In this document: in pieces, positions 41,462-49,401 of the stretch
Layout: the number at the start of each line of letters is the position of its first letter
Numbering within the stretch: position 1 is the stretch's first letter
Origin: Kitasatospora sp. GAS204B
Lineage (GTDB): Bacteria; Actinomycetota; Actinomycetes; Streptomycetales; Streptomycetaceae
Length of the DNA stretch: 64,000 nucleotides
Reading direction: 5' to 3'
NCBI RefSeq assembly: GCF_029892155.1
Contig: NZ_JARZAG010000030.1
Location: 27,783-91,782 of the forward strand
Notes under the pieces: generated by a model
Told to the model about the DNA's origin: nothing
The model's database searches: none
The model's input: only the letters and a program-made list of their open reading frames with translations
Translations under genes and position numbers: made by a program

Positions 41462-42742
41462 TTACCCCGACATCGGCTGTGCCGCTTCGGCCGGCGCCTG
41501 CGACTCCTGCCCGGAGCCGGCTGCGGCGAACGAGCGCAGGCCGGGCGTGGCCGCGCCGATCGCCGCGACCGCCGCGAGGCACAGCAGACCGCCGCCGACC
41601 ACCGCGGCGGCGCCCGAGGTCGCGCCCGCCACCAGGCCGGCGCGCAGGTTTCCGAGGTCGGGGCCGGCCTGGCCGACGACCTGCTCGGCGGCGCTGACCC
41701 GGCCGAGCATGGCGTTCGGGGTGTGCAGTTGCACGATGGTGCTCCGGGACACGACGGAGACCGTGTCGGCCGCGCCCGCCAGCACCAGGAAGCCCAGCCC
41801 GACCCACGGGTTGTCCGACAGGCCGAAGAGCGCCAGCGCCGCTCCCCACGCGGCCGAGCCGCCGAGCATCAGCAGGCCGGGGCGGGACAGCCGGGTGATC
41901 GCACCGGAGAGAACGGACGCGGCGACCCCGCCGGCCGCGATGGCGGTCAGGAAGAGCCCGAGGGTGCGCGGGTCGTCGTGGAACCGCTCGGCGTTGATCA
42001 GCGGGAAGAGGCTGATCGGCATCGACAGGACGGTGGCGGCCAGATCGGTGAGCAGCGCGCCGCGCACCGCGGGGTTGCGTGCCATGAAGGCGAGGCCGTC
42101 CAGCACGCCGGCCAGGCCCGGTCGGGCCGGCTTCCCTTCGGGTCGCATCGGGGGCAGCCCGAACGCGCCGTAGAACGACGCCCCGAAGGTCACCGCGTCG
42201 ATCAGGTGGCAACCGCCGACGCCGAGCCGGCCGAGGACCAGCCCGCCCAGCGCCGGTCCGAGCAGCATCGCCCCCTGGAACGAGATCCGCTGGAGTGCCA
42301 GCCCGGCCGCGAGTCGGTTCCTCGGCAGCAACTGCGGGATGAACGTGCGGGACGCGGGCCCGCCGCAGGCGGTGAAGCAGGACTGCGCCGCGACCAGCAG
42401 CAGCACCCCGGCCACCGGCAGGTGGCCGAGCAGGCCCTGTAACGCCAGCAGGACCGCGCAGGCGGCCTGGCCGGTGGTGGTGACCAGGTAGAGCCTGCGC
42501 CGGTCCGCCCGGTCGACGAGCGACCCGGCGAAGAGTCCGAACCCGATCAGTGGCAGGGCCTGGGCCAGGCCGACCGCGCCGGTCCAGACGGTGCTACCGG
42601 TGGTCTGCCAGACCTGGAACATCACGGCGACGACGGTCAGCTGGCTGCCGAGGCCCGAGCAGGTCCGGCCGATCCACAGCCGCCGGAACGCCGGCGACGT
42701 CCGCAGGGGCGAGGTGTCCATCAGCACATGTCTCAGGTCCAC
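41462..42742 (-). CDS. MFS transporter controlled by the MarR gene
   Basis: This is a 426-aa, 12-helix MFS protein of the efflux type, with loop motif GSLVDRADRRRLYLV and SRTFIPQLLPRNRLAAG. GTG 42742 is chosen because GGAGG sits seven bases upstream; the start lies inside the last codons of the MarR gene, so the two are translationally coupled. This coupling predicts that the regulator responds to the exported compound. Confidence 0.85.
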   Translation of the reverse strand: MDLRHVLMDTSPLRTSPAFRRLWIGRTCSGLGSQLTVVAVMFQVWQTTGSTVWTGAVGLAQALPLIGFGLFAGSLVDRADRRRLYLVTTTGQAACAVLLALQGLLGHLPVAGVLLLVAAQSCFTACGGPASRTFIPQLLPRNRLAAGLALQRISFQGAMLLGPALGGLVLGRLGVGGCHLIDAVTFGASFYGAFGLPPMRPEGKPARPGLAGVLDGLAFMARNPAVRGALLTDLAATVLSMPISLFPLINAERFHDDPRTLGLFLTAIAAGGVAASVLSGAITRLSRPGLLMLGGSAAWGAALALFGLSDNPWVGLGFLVLAGAADTVSVVSRSTIVQLHTPNAMLGRVSAAEQVVGQAGPDLGNLRAGLVAGATSGAAAVVGGGLLCLAAVAAIGAATPGLRSFAAAGSGQESQAPAEAAQPMSG

Positions 42743-43233
42743 TCCGGGTCCTCCGCGAGCTTCTCGGCGATCCGGTCGTGAAAGCTCTTGCGCTGCAGGG
42801 CCTGCTCGATGTCGCCGACCACTTGGCTGAGGGGGTAGGGGATCTCCGCCTCGATCTCGGCGATCGCGGCCTCGGTGGCCCGCCACTCCGCGGTCAGCCG
42901 GATCACGATGCGGCGGGCCTTGGGCGTCAGGGCGACCTTCTTGCTGCGGGCGTCAGCGCCGGGCACTGTCCGCACCAGGCCGGCCGCGCGCATCGCGGCG
43001 ACCTTCTGGCTGAGCGCCGAGTGCGTGCGCTGCACGGACTCGGCCAGTTCGGTGATGGTCATCGGCCCTCGGGCGTGCAGCCGGATCAGCTCCATGACGA
43101 AGCTCGGCCGAACTCCGTCGATCTCCGCCTCCGCGTAGATCCGCGCGATGTCGGCGTCCATGGCCGCCTGGAGCAGTCGTAGTGGACGCCAGCGGCTCTG
43201 TTCGGTCGGATCGGGTGCACTGTTCTCGGCCAT
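42733..43233 (-). CDS. MarR-family regulator
   Basis: This is a 166-aa winged-helix regulator. The wing-helix core is at about 55-100 (MTITELAESVQRTHSALSQK, VAAMRAAGLVRT) followed by the DARSKKV wing. ATG 43233 has TACGAT six bases upstream, the mark of a leaderless transcript. The promoter carries a 24-bp near-perfect palindrome (43245-43268). With the downstream MFS gene it forms a classical drug-sensing efflux pair. Confidence 0.88.
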   Translation of the reverse strand: MAENSAPDPTEQSRWRPLRLLQAAMDADIARIYAEAEIDGVRPSFVMELIRLHARGPMTITELAESVQRTHSALSQKVAAMRAAGLVRTVPGADARSKKVALTPKARRIVIRLTAEWRATEAAIAEIEAEIPYPLSQVVGDIEQALQRKSFHDRIAEKLAEDPEWT

Positions 43234-43244
43234 GGGCACATCGT

Positions 43245-43268
43245 AACAGCACTTATATAAGGGCTGTT
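43245..43268. promoter_or_regulatory. 24-bp palindromic operator of the MarR-MFS operon
   Basis: AACAGC and GCTGTT flank the perfect core CTTATATAAG (43252-43261); only one base pair breaks the symmetry. It overlaps the predicted -10 (43240-43245, minus strand), so binding would repress transcription. Confidence 0.7.
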
Positions 43269-43288
43269 GGAAATATCCTGACCTCGCG

Positions 43289-44680
43289 TCAACCCTCGGT
43301 CGGGCGCGGCCCCGTGGCTCGGTTCAGCTCGTCCCAGCCGGAGAGCTTCACCCGGGTGGCGCGGCCCAGTTCGGCGGCGAGTTCGCGCTCGCGGCGGTCG
43401 ATGCCGAGCCAGGCGGCGTAGCTCACCGGGCGCACGCCGCGGGCGGCCAGCAGGTCGGTCAGCCGGGGGCGGTGGGTCGGGGCGGTGGTGGCCGCGTGGT
43501 CGGCGAGCAGGGCTCGGACGGTCTGGGCCGCGTCGGACTTGTTGGTGCCGATCACGCCGGTGGGGCCGCGCTTCAGCCAGCCGGCGACGTACTCGCCCGG
43601 GCGCGGGGTGCCGTCGGCCGCCAGGACCCGGCCCTCGGCGTTGGGGACGACGGCGTGCTGCTCGTCGAACGGCACGCCGGGCAGCGGGACCGAGCGGTAG
43701 CCGACCGAACGGAGCACCAGTTGCACCGGGAGGGTCGCGTACCGGCCGGTGCCGGTGAGCCGGCCCGACCCGTCGAGTGCGGTCCGCTCCACCCGCAGGG
43801 CGGTGACCCGGCCGGGGCCGGTGAGTTCCACCGGTCGCAGCCAGAACCTGAGCGAGACCCGCCTGGGACGGTCCTGCGGCGGACGGTGCGCCCACTCCGT
43901 CAGGACCGCCAGGTTGTCGCGGATCCGACGATCGGACCGGGGTGGCTCGCTGTCGAGTACGTCGGGGGCGACGGCGGCGCCGAGCTCGAGCTCGGCCGGG
44001 TCCACCGCGATGTCGCTGCCCGGCAGCTCGCCGAGGGCGCGCAGCTCCCGGGTGGTGAACTTCGCCTGCGCGGGGCCGCGGCGGCTGATCAGGTGGATCT
44101 GCCTGACCCGGCTGGCGGCCAGGGCGGCGAGGACCGGTTCCGGCACGTCGGTGGCGGGGAAGTCGGCGGCCGGTCTGGCGAGGATGCGGGTCACGTCGAC
44201 CGCGACGTTGCTGGCGCCGATCACCGCCACCGAGTCGGCCTGGAGGTCGAAGCGAGCGGGGTGCACGTCCGGGTGCCCGCAGTACCAGCGGACGAACTCG
44301 GCGGCGGCCGCGCTGCCCGGCAACTCCTCGCCGGGCACCCGCAGCAGCCGGTCCCGGGTCGCGCCGGTCGCGTAGACCACGGCGTCGTAGCACTGGAGCA
44401 GCAGTTCGCGGCTCACGTCGGTGCCGAAGCAGAGGCCGCCGAGGAAGCGGACCCGCGGGTGTTCCAGCACCCGGCGCAGGTAGTCGGCGATCGACCTGAT
44501 CGACGGGTGGTCGGGTGCCACGCCGTAACGCACCAGGCCGTACGGGGTGGGCAGCCGCTCCAGGATGTCCACCTCGACGTCCGTGTCCGCGCCCGCCGCC
44601 GCCGTCTGCTTCAGCACCGCCTCGGCCGTGTAGAGGCCCGCCGGTCCCGCGCCGACCACGGCGACCCGCAGCGGGTTCAT
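43289..44680 (-). CDS. FprA-type ferredoxin/adrenodoxin-like NADP reductase
   Basis: This is a 463-aa FAD/NADP enzyme. The FAD-binding motif is VVGAGPAGLYTAEAV (about 7-21), followed by LPTPYGLVRYGVAPDHPSIR. The NADP motif is AVIGASNVAVDVTR, and the C-terminal element VAGWLKRGPTGVIGTNKSDA is diagnostic of the FprA/adrenodoxin reductase family. Such enzymes supply electrons to ferredoxins and P450s. ATG 44680 overlaps the upstream gene's stop by four bases. No P450 or ferredoxin gene is adjacent. Confidence 0.9.
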   Translation of the reverse strand: MNPLRVAVVGAGPAGLYTAEAVLKQTAAAGADTDVEVDILERLPTPYGLVRYGVAPDHPSIRSIADYLRRVLEHPRVRFLGGLCFGTDVSRELLLQCYDAVVYATGATRDRLLRVPGEELPGSAAAAEFVRWYCGHPDVHPARFDLQADSVAVIGASNVAVDVTRILARPAADFPATDVPEPVLAALAASRVRQIHLISRRGPAQAKFTTRELRALGELPGSDIAVDPAELELGAAVAPDVLDSEPPRSDRRIRDNLAVLTEWAHRPPQDRPRRVSLRFWLRPVELTGPGRVTALRVERTALDGSGRLTGTGRYATLPVQLVLRSVGYRSVPLPGVPFDEQHAVVPNAEGRVLAADGTPRPGEYVAGWLKRGPTGVIGTNKSDAAQTVRALLADHAATTAPTHRPRLTDLLAARGVRPVSYAAWLGIDRRERELAAELGRATRVKLSGWDELNRATGPRPTEG

Positions 44681-45549
44681 CGCGGCTGCGGGGTCCACCG
44701 GTCGGGCTCCGCCGGGACCGTGCGCCGCAGGTCGGCGCGGATCCGGGCGGCGAGGTGGCGGGTGTCGTGCCGGTTGAGCCGGGCGCCGGCCACCGCGCCG
44801 AGCAGGAAGGGGGTCAGCGTCGGCAGCTTGCGCAGCGAGCTGCGGGCGAGCCGCTTGGTGACCTGGCGGCGGACCCGGGGGCCGGCGCTGAGCGCGAGCA
44901 GGCCGCCCGGCGTGGTCAGGCTGACCCGGTCGATGCCGCGCCGATTGGCCCAGGAGGCCAGGTAGGCGGTGGCGCGCTGCGCGCCGCTGCCCGGCGGGCG
45001 CTGCCCGTAGACCTCGTGGAGTTCGGCGATCAGCTTGATCTCCACGGCGGCGACGGCGAGCGTCTCGGCGGCGAGTTCCACGGTCATGGCTGGCGGTGTG
45101 GGTGCCATGGCCGCCGCGCCCACGCCCGCGCCGACCGCGCTGGAGGCCCGGGCGGCGCCGGTCACCAGCCGGTCGGCCAGCTCCTCGCGGCCGGTGGCGT
45201 GCGGATGCTGGGCGCGCAGCGTCGCGAGGTCGCGGACCGGGATGCGCGGCGCGAGGGCCAGCAGTCGATCGGTGAGCCCTCGGACGCCGACTCCGGCGCG
45301 GCGGGCCGTGCGGCGTCCCGCCGCGCCGAGTTCGGTGGATCGGTGGCCGGTGCCGCGCGCCAGGTCGGTGACCAGCGCCGTCATCCGGCGGCGGCCGCGG
45401 ACCTCGCGGGCGGCTTCCTCAGCGGGCGGGCCCAGGTCCCAGTGCTCCATGCCGGCGGCGAGCGAGCTGAGATCGTCGGCGGTCTCCACGTCGTCCCGGT
45501 CGGCGGCTCGGCGGCCGGTGCCACCGCGACGTCCACGAATGAGTGCCAT
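44677..45549 (-). CDS. EcsC-like hypothetical protein
   Basis: This is a 290-aa protein with a helical, Ala/Arg-rich sequence. A central Gly/Ala stretch (SSAVGAGVGAAAMAPTPPAM) precedes a segment with AETLAVAAVEIKLIAELHEV, which resembles EcsC-family proteins. No catalytic residues are obvious. ATG 45549 lies right after a strong hairpin and is coupled to the FprA-type gene downstream. The assignment is weak. Confidence 0.5.
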   Translation of the reverse strand: MALIRGRRGGTGRRAADRDDVETADDLSSLAAGMEHWDLGPPAEEAAREVRGRRRMTALVTDLARGTGHRSTELGAAGRRTARRAGVGVRGLTDRLLALAPRIPVRDLATLRAQHPHATGREELADRLVTGAARASSAVGAGVGAAAMAPTPPAMTVELAAETLAVAAVEIKLIAELHEVYGQRPPGSGAQRATAYLASWANRRGIDRVSLTTPGGLLALSAGPRVRRQVTKRLARSSLRKLPTLTPFLLGAVAGARLNRHDTRHLAARIRADLRRTVPAEPDRWTPQPR

Positions 45550-45560
45550 GGAGTGCCCCT

Positions 45561-45610
45561 ACCCGCTGCCGCCTGCCGGACACGCGGGTGTCCGGCAGGC
45601 GGCAGCGGGT
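45561..45610. terminator. Perfect 23-bp stem terminator
   Basis: Arms 45561-45583 and 45588-45610 are perfectly complementary, with a GCGG loop. The hairpin begins five bases after the DUF4193 stop (minus strand) and just before the EcsC-like gene, so it probably separates the two transcripts. Confidence 0.8.
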
Positions 45611-45614
45611 GAGG

Positions 45615-45914
45615 TCAGGAGGCGCAGTCGACGCAGATCGGCTGGCCGTTCTTGTCCTCACCGGCGAGCTGGGTGCGGTGGTGCACCAGGAAGCAGGTCA
45701 TGCAGGTGAACTCGTCCTGCTGGATCGGCACCACCCGGACGGTGAGTTCCTCGCCCGACAGGTCGGCGCCGGGGAGTTCGATGCCTTCGACGGCCTCGGT
45801 GTCGACGTCGATCGTCGACCCGGCCTTGTCGTCGCGGCGGCCCTTCAGTTCCTCGATACTGTCGTCGCTCGATTCGTCGTTGGTGTTGCGCGGTGCGTCG
45901 TAGTCGGTTGCCAA
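45615..45914 (-). CDS. DUF4193 family protein
   Basis: This is a 99-aa acidic protein. The N-terminus LATDYDAPRNTNDESSDDSI fits DUF4193 (usually MATDYDAPR), so TTG 45914 is chosen as start; AGAAGG lies about nine bases upstream. The C-terminal cysteines (FTCMTCFLVHH and PICVDC) form a zinc-ribbon-like site. The family is ubiquitous in actinobacteria and of unknown role. It is likely monocistronic, ended by the strong hairpin. Confidence 0.85.
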   Translation of the reverse strand: MATDYDAPRNTNDESSDDSIEELKGRRDDKAGSTIDVDTEAVEGIELPGADLSGEELTVRVVPIQQDEFTCMTCFLVHHRTQLAGEDKNGQPICVDCAS

Positions 45915-46095
45915 GGCAGTTACCTTCTCGTCGGATGGCGGATCGCAGTCAGCTTGCCCGGTCGCCGCCATGTCTGCCCCCGGAACACGGGTTCCCGGCG
46001 TCGTGGATCAGCCACCAGGATGGCGTTCAGGTGCAAGTGTGGCTGATTCGACGTCCCTGGTGTCGCCACTGCGGCAGCGCGGGAAGAAGGAGGGG

Positions 46096-47346
46096 ATGCC
46101 AGATGTGCGGGTGACCGAGCCAGTGATGGACGTCGTGCGGCGCGGGCTGCGCGATCCGGCCGTCGTGCAGACGGTGCGCGCGACCGTCGCGGCGACCCTC
46201 GCCTACGTCGTGGCGCTGCAGGTGAGCAACCAGCCGGCGCCGCTGACCGCACCGCTCACCGCGCTGCTCGTCGTCCAGGTCACCCTGTACTCCACGCTCA
46301 CCACCGGCATCCGCCGGGTGAACTCGGTCGTCGTCGGGGTGGTGATCGCGATCGGCTTCAGCTCGGTGATGGGGCTGAGCTGGTGGAGCCTGGGACTGAT
46401 CATCCTGGCCGCGCTGACGATCGGGCGCTTCGTGCGGGTCGACGAGTTCGTCAACGAGGTCGCGATCAGCGCGATGCTGGTGCTCGGGGTGACCCGGCTG
46501 GCCTCGCAGGCCTGGGACCGGGTGCTGGAGACGCTGGTCGGGGCGCTGGTCGGGCTGCTCTTCAACCTGGTGTTCGCCCCGCCGGTCTGGCTGGACACGG
46601 CCGGCGAGTCGATCGAGGACCTGGCCCGGCGGGCTCGCCACCTGCTGCTGCGGATCGGGGAGGAGCTGGGCGTGCCGACCCGGGTGGAACGCGCCGCCGA
46701 GCGGCTGCACGAGGCCCGCCGCCTCGACCAGGCGATCGCGGACGTGGACGCCGCGCTCCGCCAGGCCGAGGACAGCCTGCGGCTGAACCCGCGGATCAGC
46801 GAGGGGCTGCTCTCCCGGCTGGTGCTGCGGACCGGGCTGGACACCCTGGAGATCTGCGTGGTCGTGGTGCGGGTGCTGGCCCGTTCGCTGACCGACCTGG
46901 CCAAGCGGCGGGAGACGGACGAACCGCTCTTCCCGCCGGACGTGGCGCTGGAGCTGGAGGAGCTGCTGGGGCACGTCGGGGGCGCGCTGGTGAGCTTCGC
47001 CGTCCTGGTGAGCACCCAGGTCAGCAGCAACGCCGCGGAGGCCGAGAGCCGGCTGGCCTCGGAGCTCGGCGCGGCCTGGGCCAGCCGGGACAAGGTCGCC
47101 CACCTGTTGCTGCGCCGCGTCCAGGAGCACCCCAAGGCGTGGCAGCTGCACGGCTCCCTGCTGGCCGAGATCGACCGGATCCTGGACGAGCTGGACCTGG
47201 ACCACCGCTCCCGCCGCCTGATGGAGGAGCTGGACCGCGCCTCCGCCGCCGACCGCGACCGCTTCTCCCGCTTCGGCCGGTTCCGCCGCTTCGTCCGCGG
47301 CGAGAGCGCGGGCCGCCGCCGGCGCCGTCGGGGAGCATCGGCCTGA
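46096..47346 (+). CDS. FUSC/ArAE-like inner membrane protein
   Basis: This is a 416-aa protein with about four to five membrane helices in the first 160 residues (VRATVAATLAYVVALQVSNQ, then LTALLVVQVTLYSTLTTGIR). A long cytoplasmic helical domain follows, ending in an Arg-rich tail. It fits the aromatic-acid-exporter (ArAE)/FUSC family. ATG 46096 has an AAGGAGG that is too close; GTG 46105 would have a better spacer, so the start is uncertain by three codons. The substrate is unknown. Confidence 0.78.
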   Translation: MPDVRVTEPVMDVVRRGLRDPAVVQTVRATVAATLAYVVALQVSNQPAPLTAPLTALLVVQVTLYSTLTTGIRRVNSVVVGVVIAIGFSSVMGLSWWSLGLIILAALTIGRFVRVDEFVNEVAISAMLVLGVTRLASQAWDRVLETLVGALVGLLFNLVFAPPVWLDTAGESIEDLARRARHLLLRIGEELGVPTRVERAAERLHEARRLDQAIADVDAALRQAEDSLRLNPRISEGLLSRLVLRTGLDTLEICVVVVRVLARSLTDLAKRRETDEPLFPPDVALELEELLGHVGGALVSFAVLVSTQVSSNAAEAESRLASELGAAWASRDKVAHLLLRRVQEHPKAWQLHGSLLAEIDRILDELDLDHRSRRLMEELDRASAADRDRFSRFGRFRRFVRGESAGRRRRRRGASA

Positions 47347-47446
47347 TGAGCTGTCAGCTGGTGCGGCCTGCCGGCACCTCCTCGGGCGTGCCGGCCAACT
47401 CGGGCACCGGCATGGCAACGGTGGTAAACCGGAGAGGAGGAGAGGA

Positions 47447-47896
47447 GTGGCCGTGAGCGAGGAATACGACGAGTTGGGCCCCATCGACTACCTCATCGTC
47501 GAGTTTCCCGGCAATCGGATGACCGGTGAGGGCATGCCGCTGCTCATCGACCTGGTGGACCGGGGGGTGATCCGCATCCTGGACCTCACGTTCGTGAGGA
47601 AGGACCTGGATGGCACTGTCATCGGTCTGGAGGTCGCCGATTTCGACGGGGACGGCGCGCTCGATCTCGCAGTCTTCGAGGGCTCCTCCTCGGGCCTGCT
47701 CGACGAGGGCGACATCAACGAGGCGAGCAAGGCACTGGAACCGGGGAACTCCGCGGGCATCGTGGTCTACGAGAACCTCTGGGCCGCACCCCTCGCCGCG
47801 GCGCTGCGCCGGGGCGGCGCCCGGCTGGTGGCCAGCGGGCGGATCCCGTACACCGATGTCGTCGCGGCGCTGGACGCGGCCGAGTTGCGCGGGTGA
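47447..47896 (+). CDS. DUF6325 family protein
   Basis: This is a 149-aa protein matching the DUF6325 pattern: LGPIDYLIVEFPGNR at the start, RILDLTFVRKD, and NSAGIVVYENLWA. The family usually occurs beside SHOCT-domain proteins, as here. GTG 47447 (alternative 47453) follows a strong GAGGAGG. It probably forms an operon with the SHOCT gene 77 bp downstream; the biochemical role is unknown. Confidence 0.82.
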   Translation: MAVSEEYDELGPIDYLIVEFPGNRMTGEGMPLLIDLVDRGVIRILDLTFVRKDLDGTVIGLEVADFDGDGALDLAVFEGSSSGLLDEGDINEASKALEPGNSAGIVVYENLWAAPLAAALRRGGARLVASGRIPYTDVVAALDAAELRG

Positions 47897-47973
47897 CGTA
47901 GGGGGCCCGACGTCGGGGGTCGGGGGTCGAAGGGAGCAGCAGTCGGGGGCTGGGGGGCTGAAAGGAGAAGCAG

Positions 47974-48249
47974 ATGCCAGGCCTTCTTCGCGGGGTCGCC
48001 CGCACCGCTGTCATCGCCGGGACGGCGACCACCGTCTCCAACCGCGTGTCACGGCGACAGGCGGGCCGCTGGGCGGAGCAGGACGCCACGGCGCAGCCCG
48101 CGGCAGCGCCGCCGGCCGCGACCGCTCCGCTCGCGGACACGATGGACGACAAGATCGCCCAGATCAAGCAGCTCGGTGACCTGAAGGCACAGGGCCTGCT
48201 CACCGATGCCGAGTTCGAGGCACAGAAGAGCCAGATCCTCAACTCGTGA
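47974..48249 (+). CDS. SHOCT-domain protein
   Basis: This is a 91-aa protein. An N-terminal basic helix (GLLRGVARTAVIAGTATTVS) may associate with membrane, followed by a Pro/Ala linker and the C-terminal SHOCT motif (IKQLGDLKAQGLLTDAEFEA, 64-83). AAAGGAG lies upstream of ATG 47974. SHOCT domains are short protein-interaction modules. The pairing with DUF6325 is common in actinomycetes. Confidence 0.85.
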   Translation: MPGLLRGVARTAVIAGTATTVSNRVSRRQAGRWAEQDATAQPAAAPPAATAPLADTMDDKIAQIKQLGDLKAQGLLTDAEFEAQKSQILNS

Positions 48250-48255
48250 ACGGGT

Positions 48256-48294
48256 GCCCAGCTGCGCCTGACCGAGCGTCAGGCGCAGTTGGGC
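48256..48294. terminator. Bidirectional terminator between SHOCT and OhrR genes
   Basis: This is a 17-bp stem (48256-48272 with 48278-48294, one mismatch) and loop CGAGC. It overlaps the OhrR stop codon. Confidence 0.7.
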
Positions 48295-48782
48295 GATCCG
48301 CTGTCCAGGCCATCGTCGAGGCCGCCGTCGAGGAGGGCGGCGTCGATGGTGAGGGTGAGTTCGTGCAGGCGCCGGCGCAGGTCGATGACCTCCTCGGTCG
48401 CCAGGCCGGTGGCGGCGGCGATCCGTCGGGGGACCAGTCGGGCCTGGACACGCAGCGCCTCCCCGGCCGCGGTGGGGCGGACGGTGACCGAGCGCTCGTC
48501 CTCGGCGCTGCGCTCGCGCTGCACCAGGCCCTGGGCTTCGAGCCGCTTCAGCAGGGGGGAGAGGGTGCCGGAGTCGAGCCGCAGCCGCTCGCCGATCCGC
48601 TTGACCGGCAGCTCGCCGAACTCCCAGAGCACGAGCATGACCAGGTACTGCGGGTAGGTCAGCCCCAGGTCCTTGAGGACCTCCCGGTAGAGGCCGTTGA
48701 AAGCGCGCGAAGTCGCGTTCAGCGCGAAGCAGATCTGGTTGTCCAGGCGAAGGAACTCGTCCTCGGGAAGGCGGGCGCTCAT
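48279..48782 (-). CDS. ohrR: OhrR organic-peroxide-sensing repressor
   Basis: This is a 167-aa MarR-family regulator. The peroxide-reactive N-terminal Cys is in LDNQICFALNATSRA (Cys18), followed by LTYPQYLVMLVLWE and the winged helix DSGTLSPLLKRLEAQGL. ATG 48782 has TACGCT six bases upstream, so it is probably leaderless. It is divergent from ohr, with two 11-bp direct repeats between them, the usual layout in which reduced OhrR represses ohr. Confidence 0.92.
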   Translation of the reverse strand: MSARLPEDEFLRLDNQICFALNATSRAFNGLYREVLKDLGLTYPQYLVMLVLWEFGELPVKRIGERLRLDSGTLSPLLKRLEAQGLVQRERSAEDERSVTVRPTAAGEALRVQARLVPRRIAAATGLATEEVIDLRRRLHELTLTIDAALLDGGLDDGLDSGSPNCA

Positions 48783-48796
48783 GTAGCCAGCGTAAC

Positions 48797-48822
48797 ATCT
48801 AGTTGTGCGCAATCTAATTGTG
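48797..48822. promoter_or_regulatory. Likely OhrR operator (direct repeats)
   Basis: ATCTAGTTGTG (48797-48807) and ATCTAATTGTG (48812-48822) are near-identical 11-mers 15 bp apart in the ohrR-ohr divergent region. The AATTGTG core resembles OhrR half-sites. Confidence 0.55.
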
Positions 48823-48908
48823 TGATTCCATTGTCCTGTCGGAGCGGCTCGGTACGGTGCCGCTCGGTCGCCTGACCCGCATCGGATCGACACAGAGGGG
48901 CTACTCCC

Positions 48909-49322
48909 ATGGACGCGCTGTACACCGCCGTCGCCACTGCCACCCACGGCCGCGAGGGCCGGGCCATCAGCACCGACGGCCAGCTCGACCTCCAGCTGGC
49001 CATGCCGCAGGTCATGGGCGGCAACGGCCAGGGCACCAACCCCGAGCAGCTCTTCGCGGCCGGCTACGCGGCCTGCTTCGCCAGCGCGCTGGGCCTGGTT
49101 GGCCGCGCCGCCAAGGTCGACACCAGCGAGGTGGCCGTCACCGGCGAGGTGAGCATCGGCAAGGACGAGACCAGCTTCGGCCTCTCCGTGGTGCTGCGGA
49201 TCGAGCTGCCGGACGGCCTGGACGCCGAGACCGGCCGCAAGCTGGTCGAGCAGGCCCACCAGGTCTGCCCGTACTCCAAGGCCACCCGCGGCAACATCCC
49301 GGTCGAGCTCGTCATCGAGTAA
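48909..49322 (+). CDS. ohr: Organic hydroperoxide resistance protein
   Basis: This is a 137-aa OsmC-superfamily thiol peroxidase. The two redox cysteines are in GYAACFASAL and HQVCPYSKAT. It reduces organic hydroperoxides, with lipoyl proteins as the usual reductant. ATG 48909 gives the standard length. It is controlled by the divergent OhrR and ends at a 16-bp-stem terminator. Confidence 0.94.
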   Translation: MDALYTAVATATHGREGRAISTDGQLDLQLAMPQVMGGNGQGTNPEQLFAAGYAACFASALGLVGRAAKVDTSEVAVTGEVSIGKDETSFGLSVVLRIELPDGLDAETGRKLVEQAHQVCPYSKATRGNIPVELVIE

Positions 49323-49343
49323 CACCGCTCATGGCAACGGGCG

Positions 49344-49386
49344 ACGCCCCGTTCCGCCGTCCCCCTCGGGCGGCGGAGCGGGGCGT
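49344..49386. terminator. Terminator between ohr and GH13 genes
   Basis: ACGCCCCGTTCCGCCG (49344-49359) pairs with CGGCGGAGCGGGGCGT (49371-49386), with one mismatch. It separates convergent ohr and the glucosidase. Confidence 0.7.
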
Positions 49387-49401
49387 TCGACGTGCCCGAC
49401 G

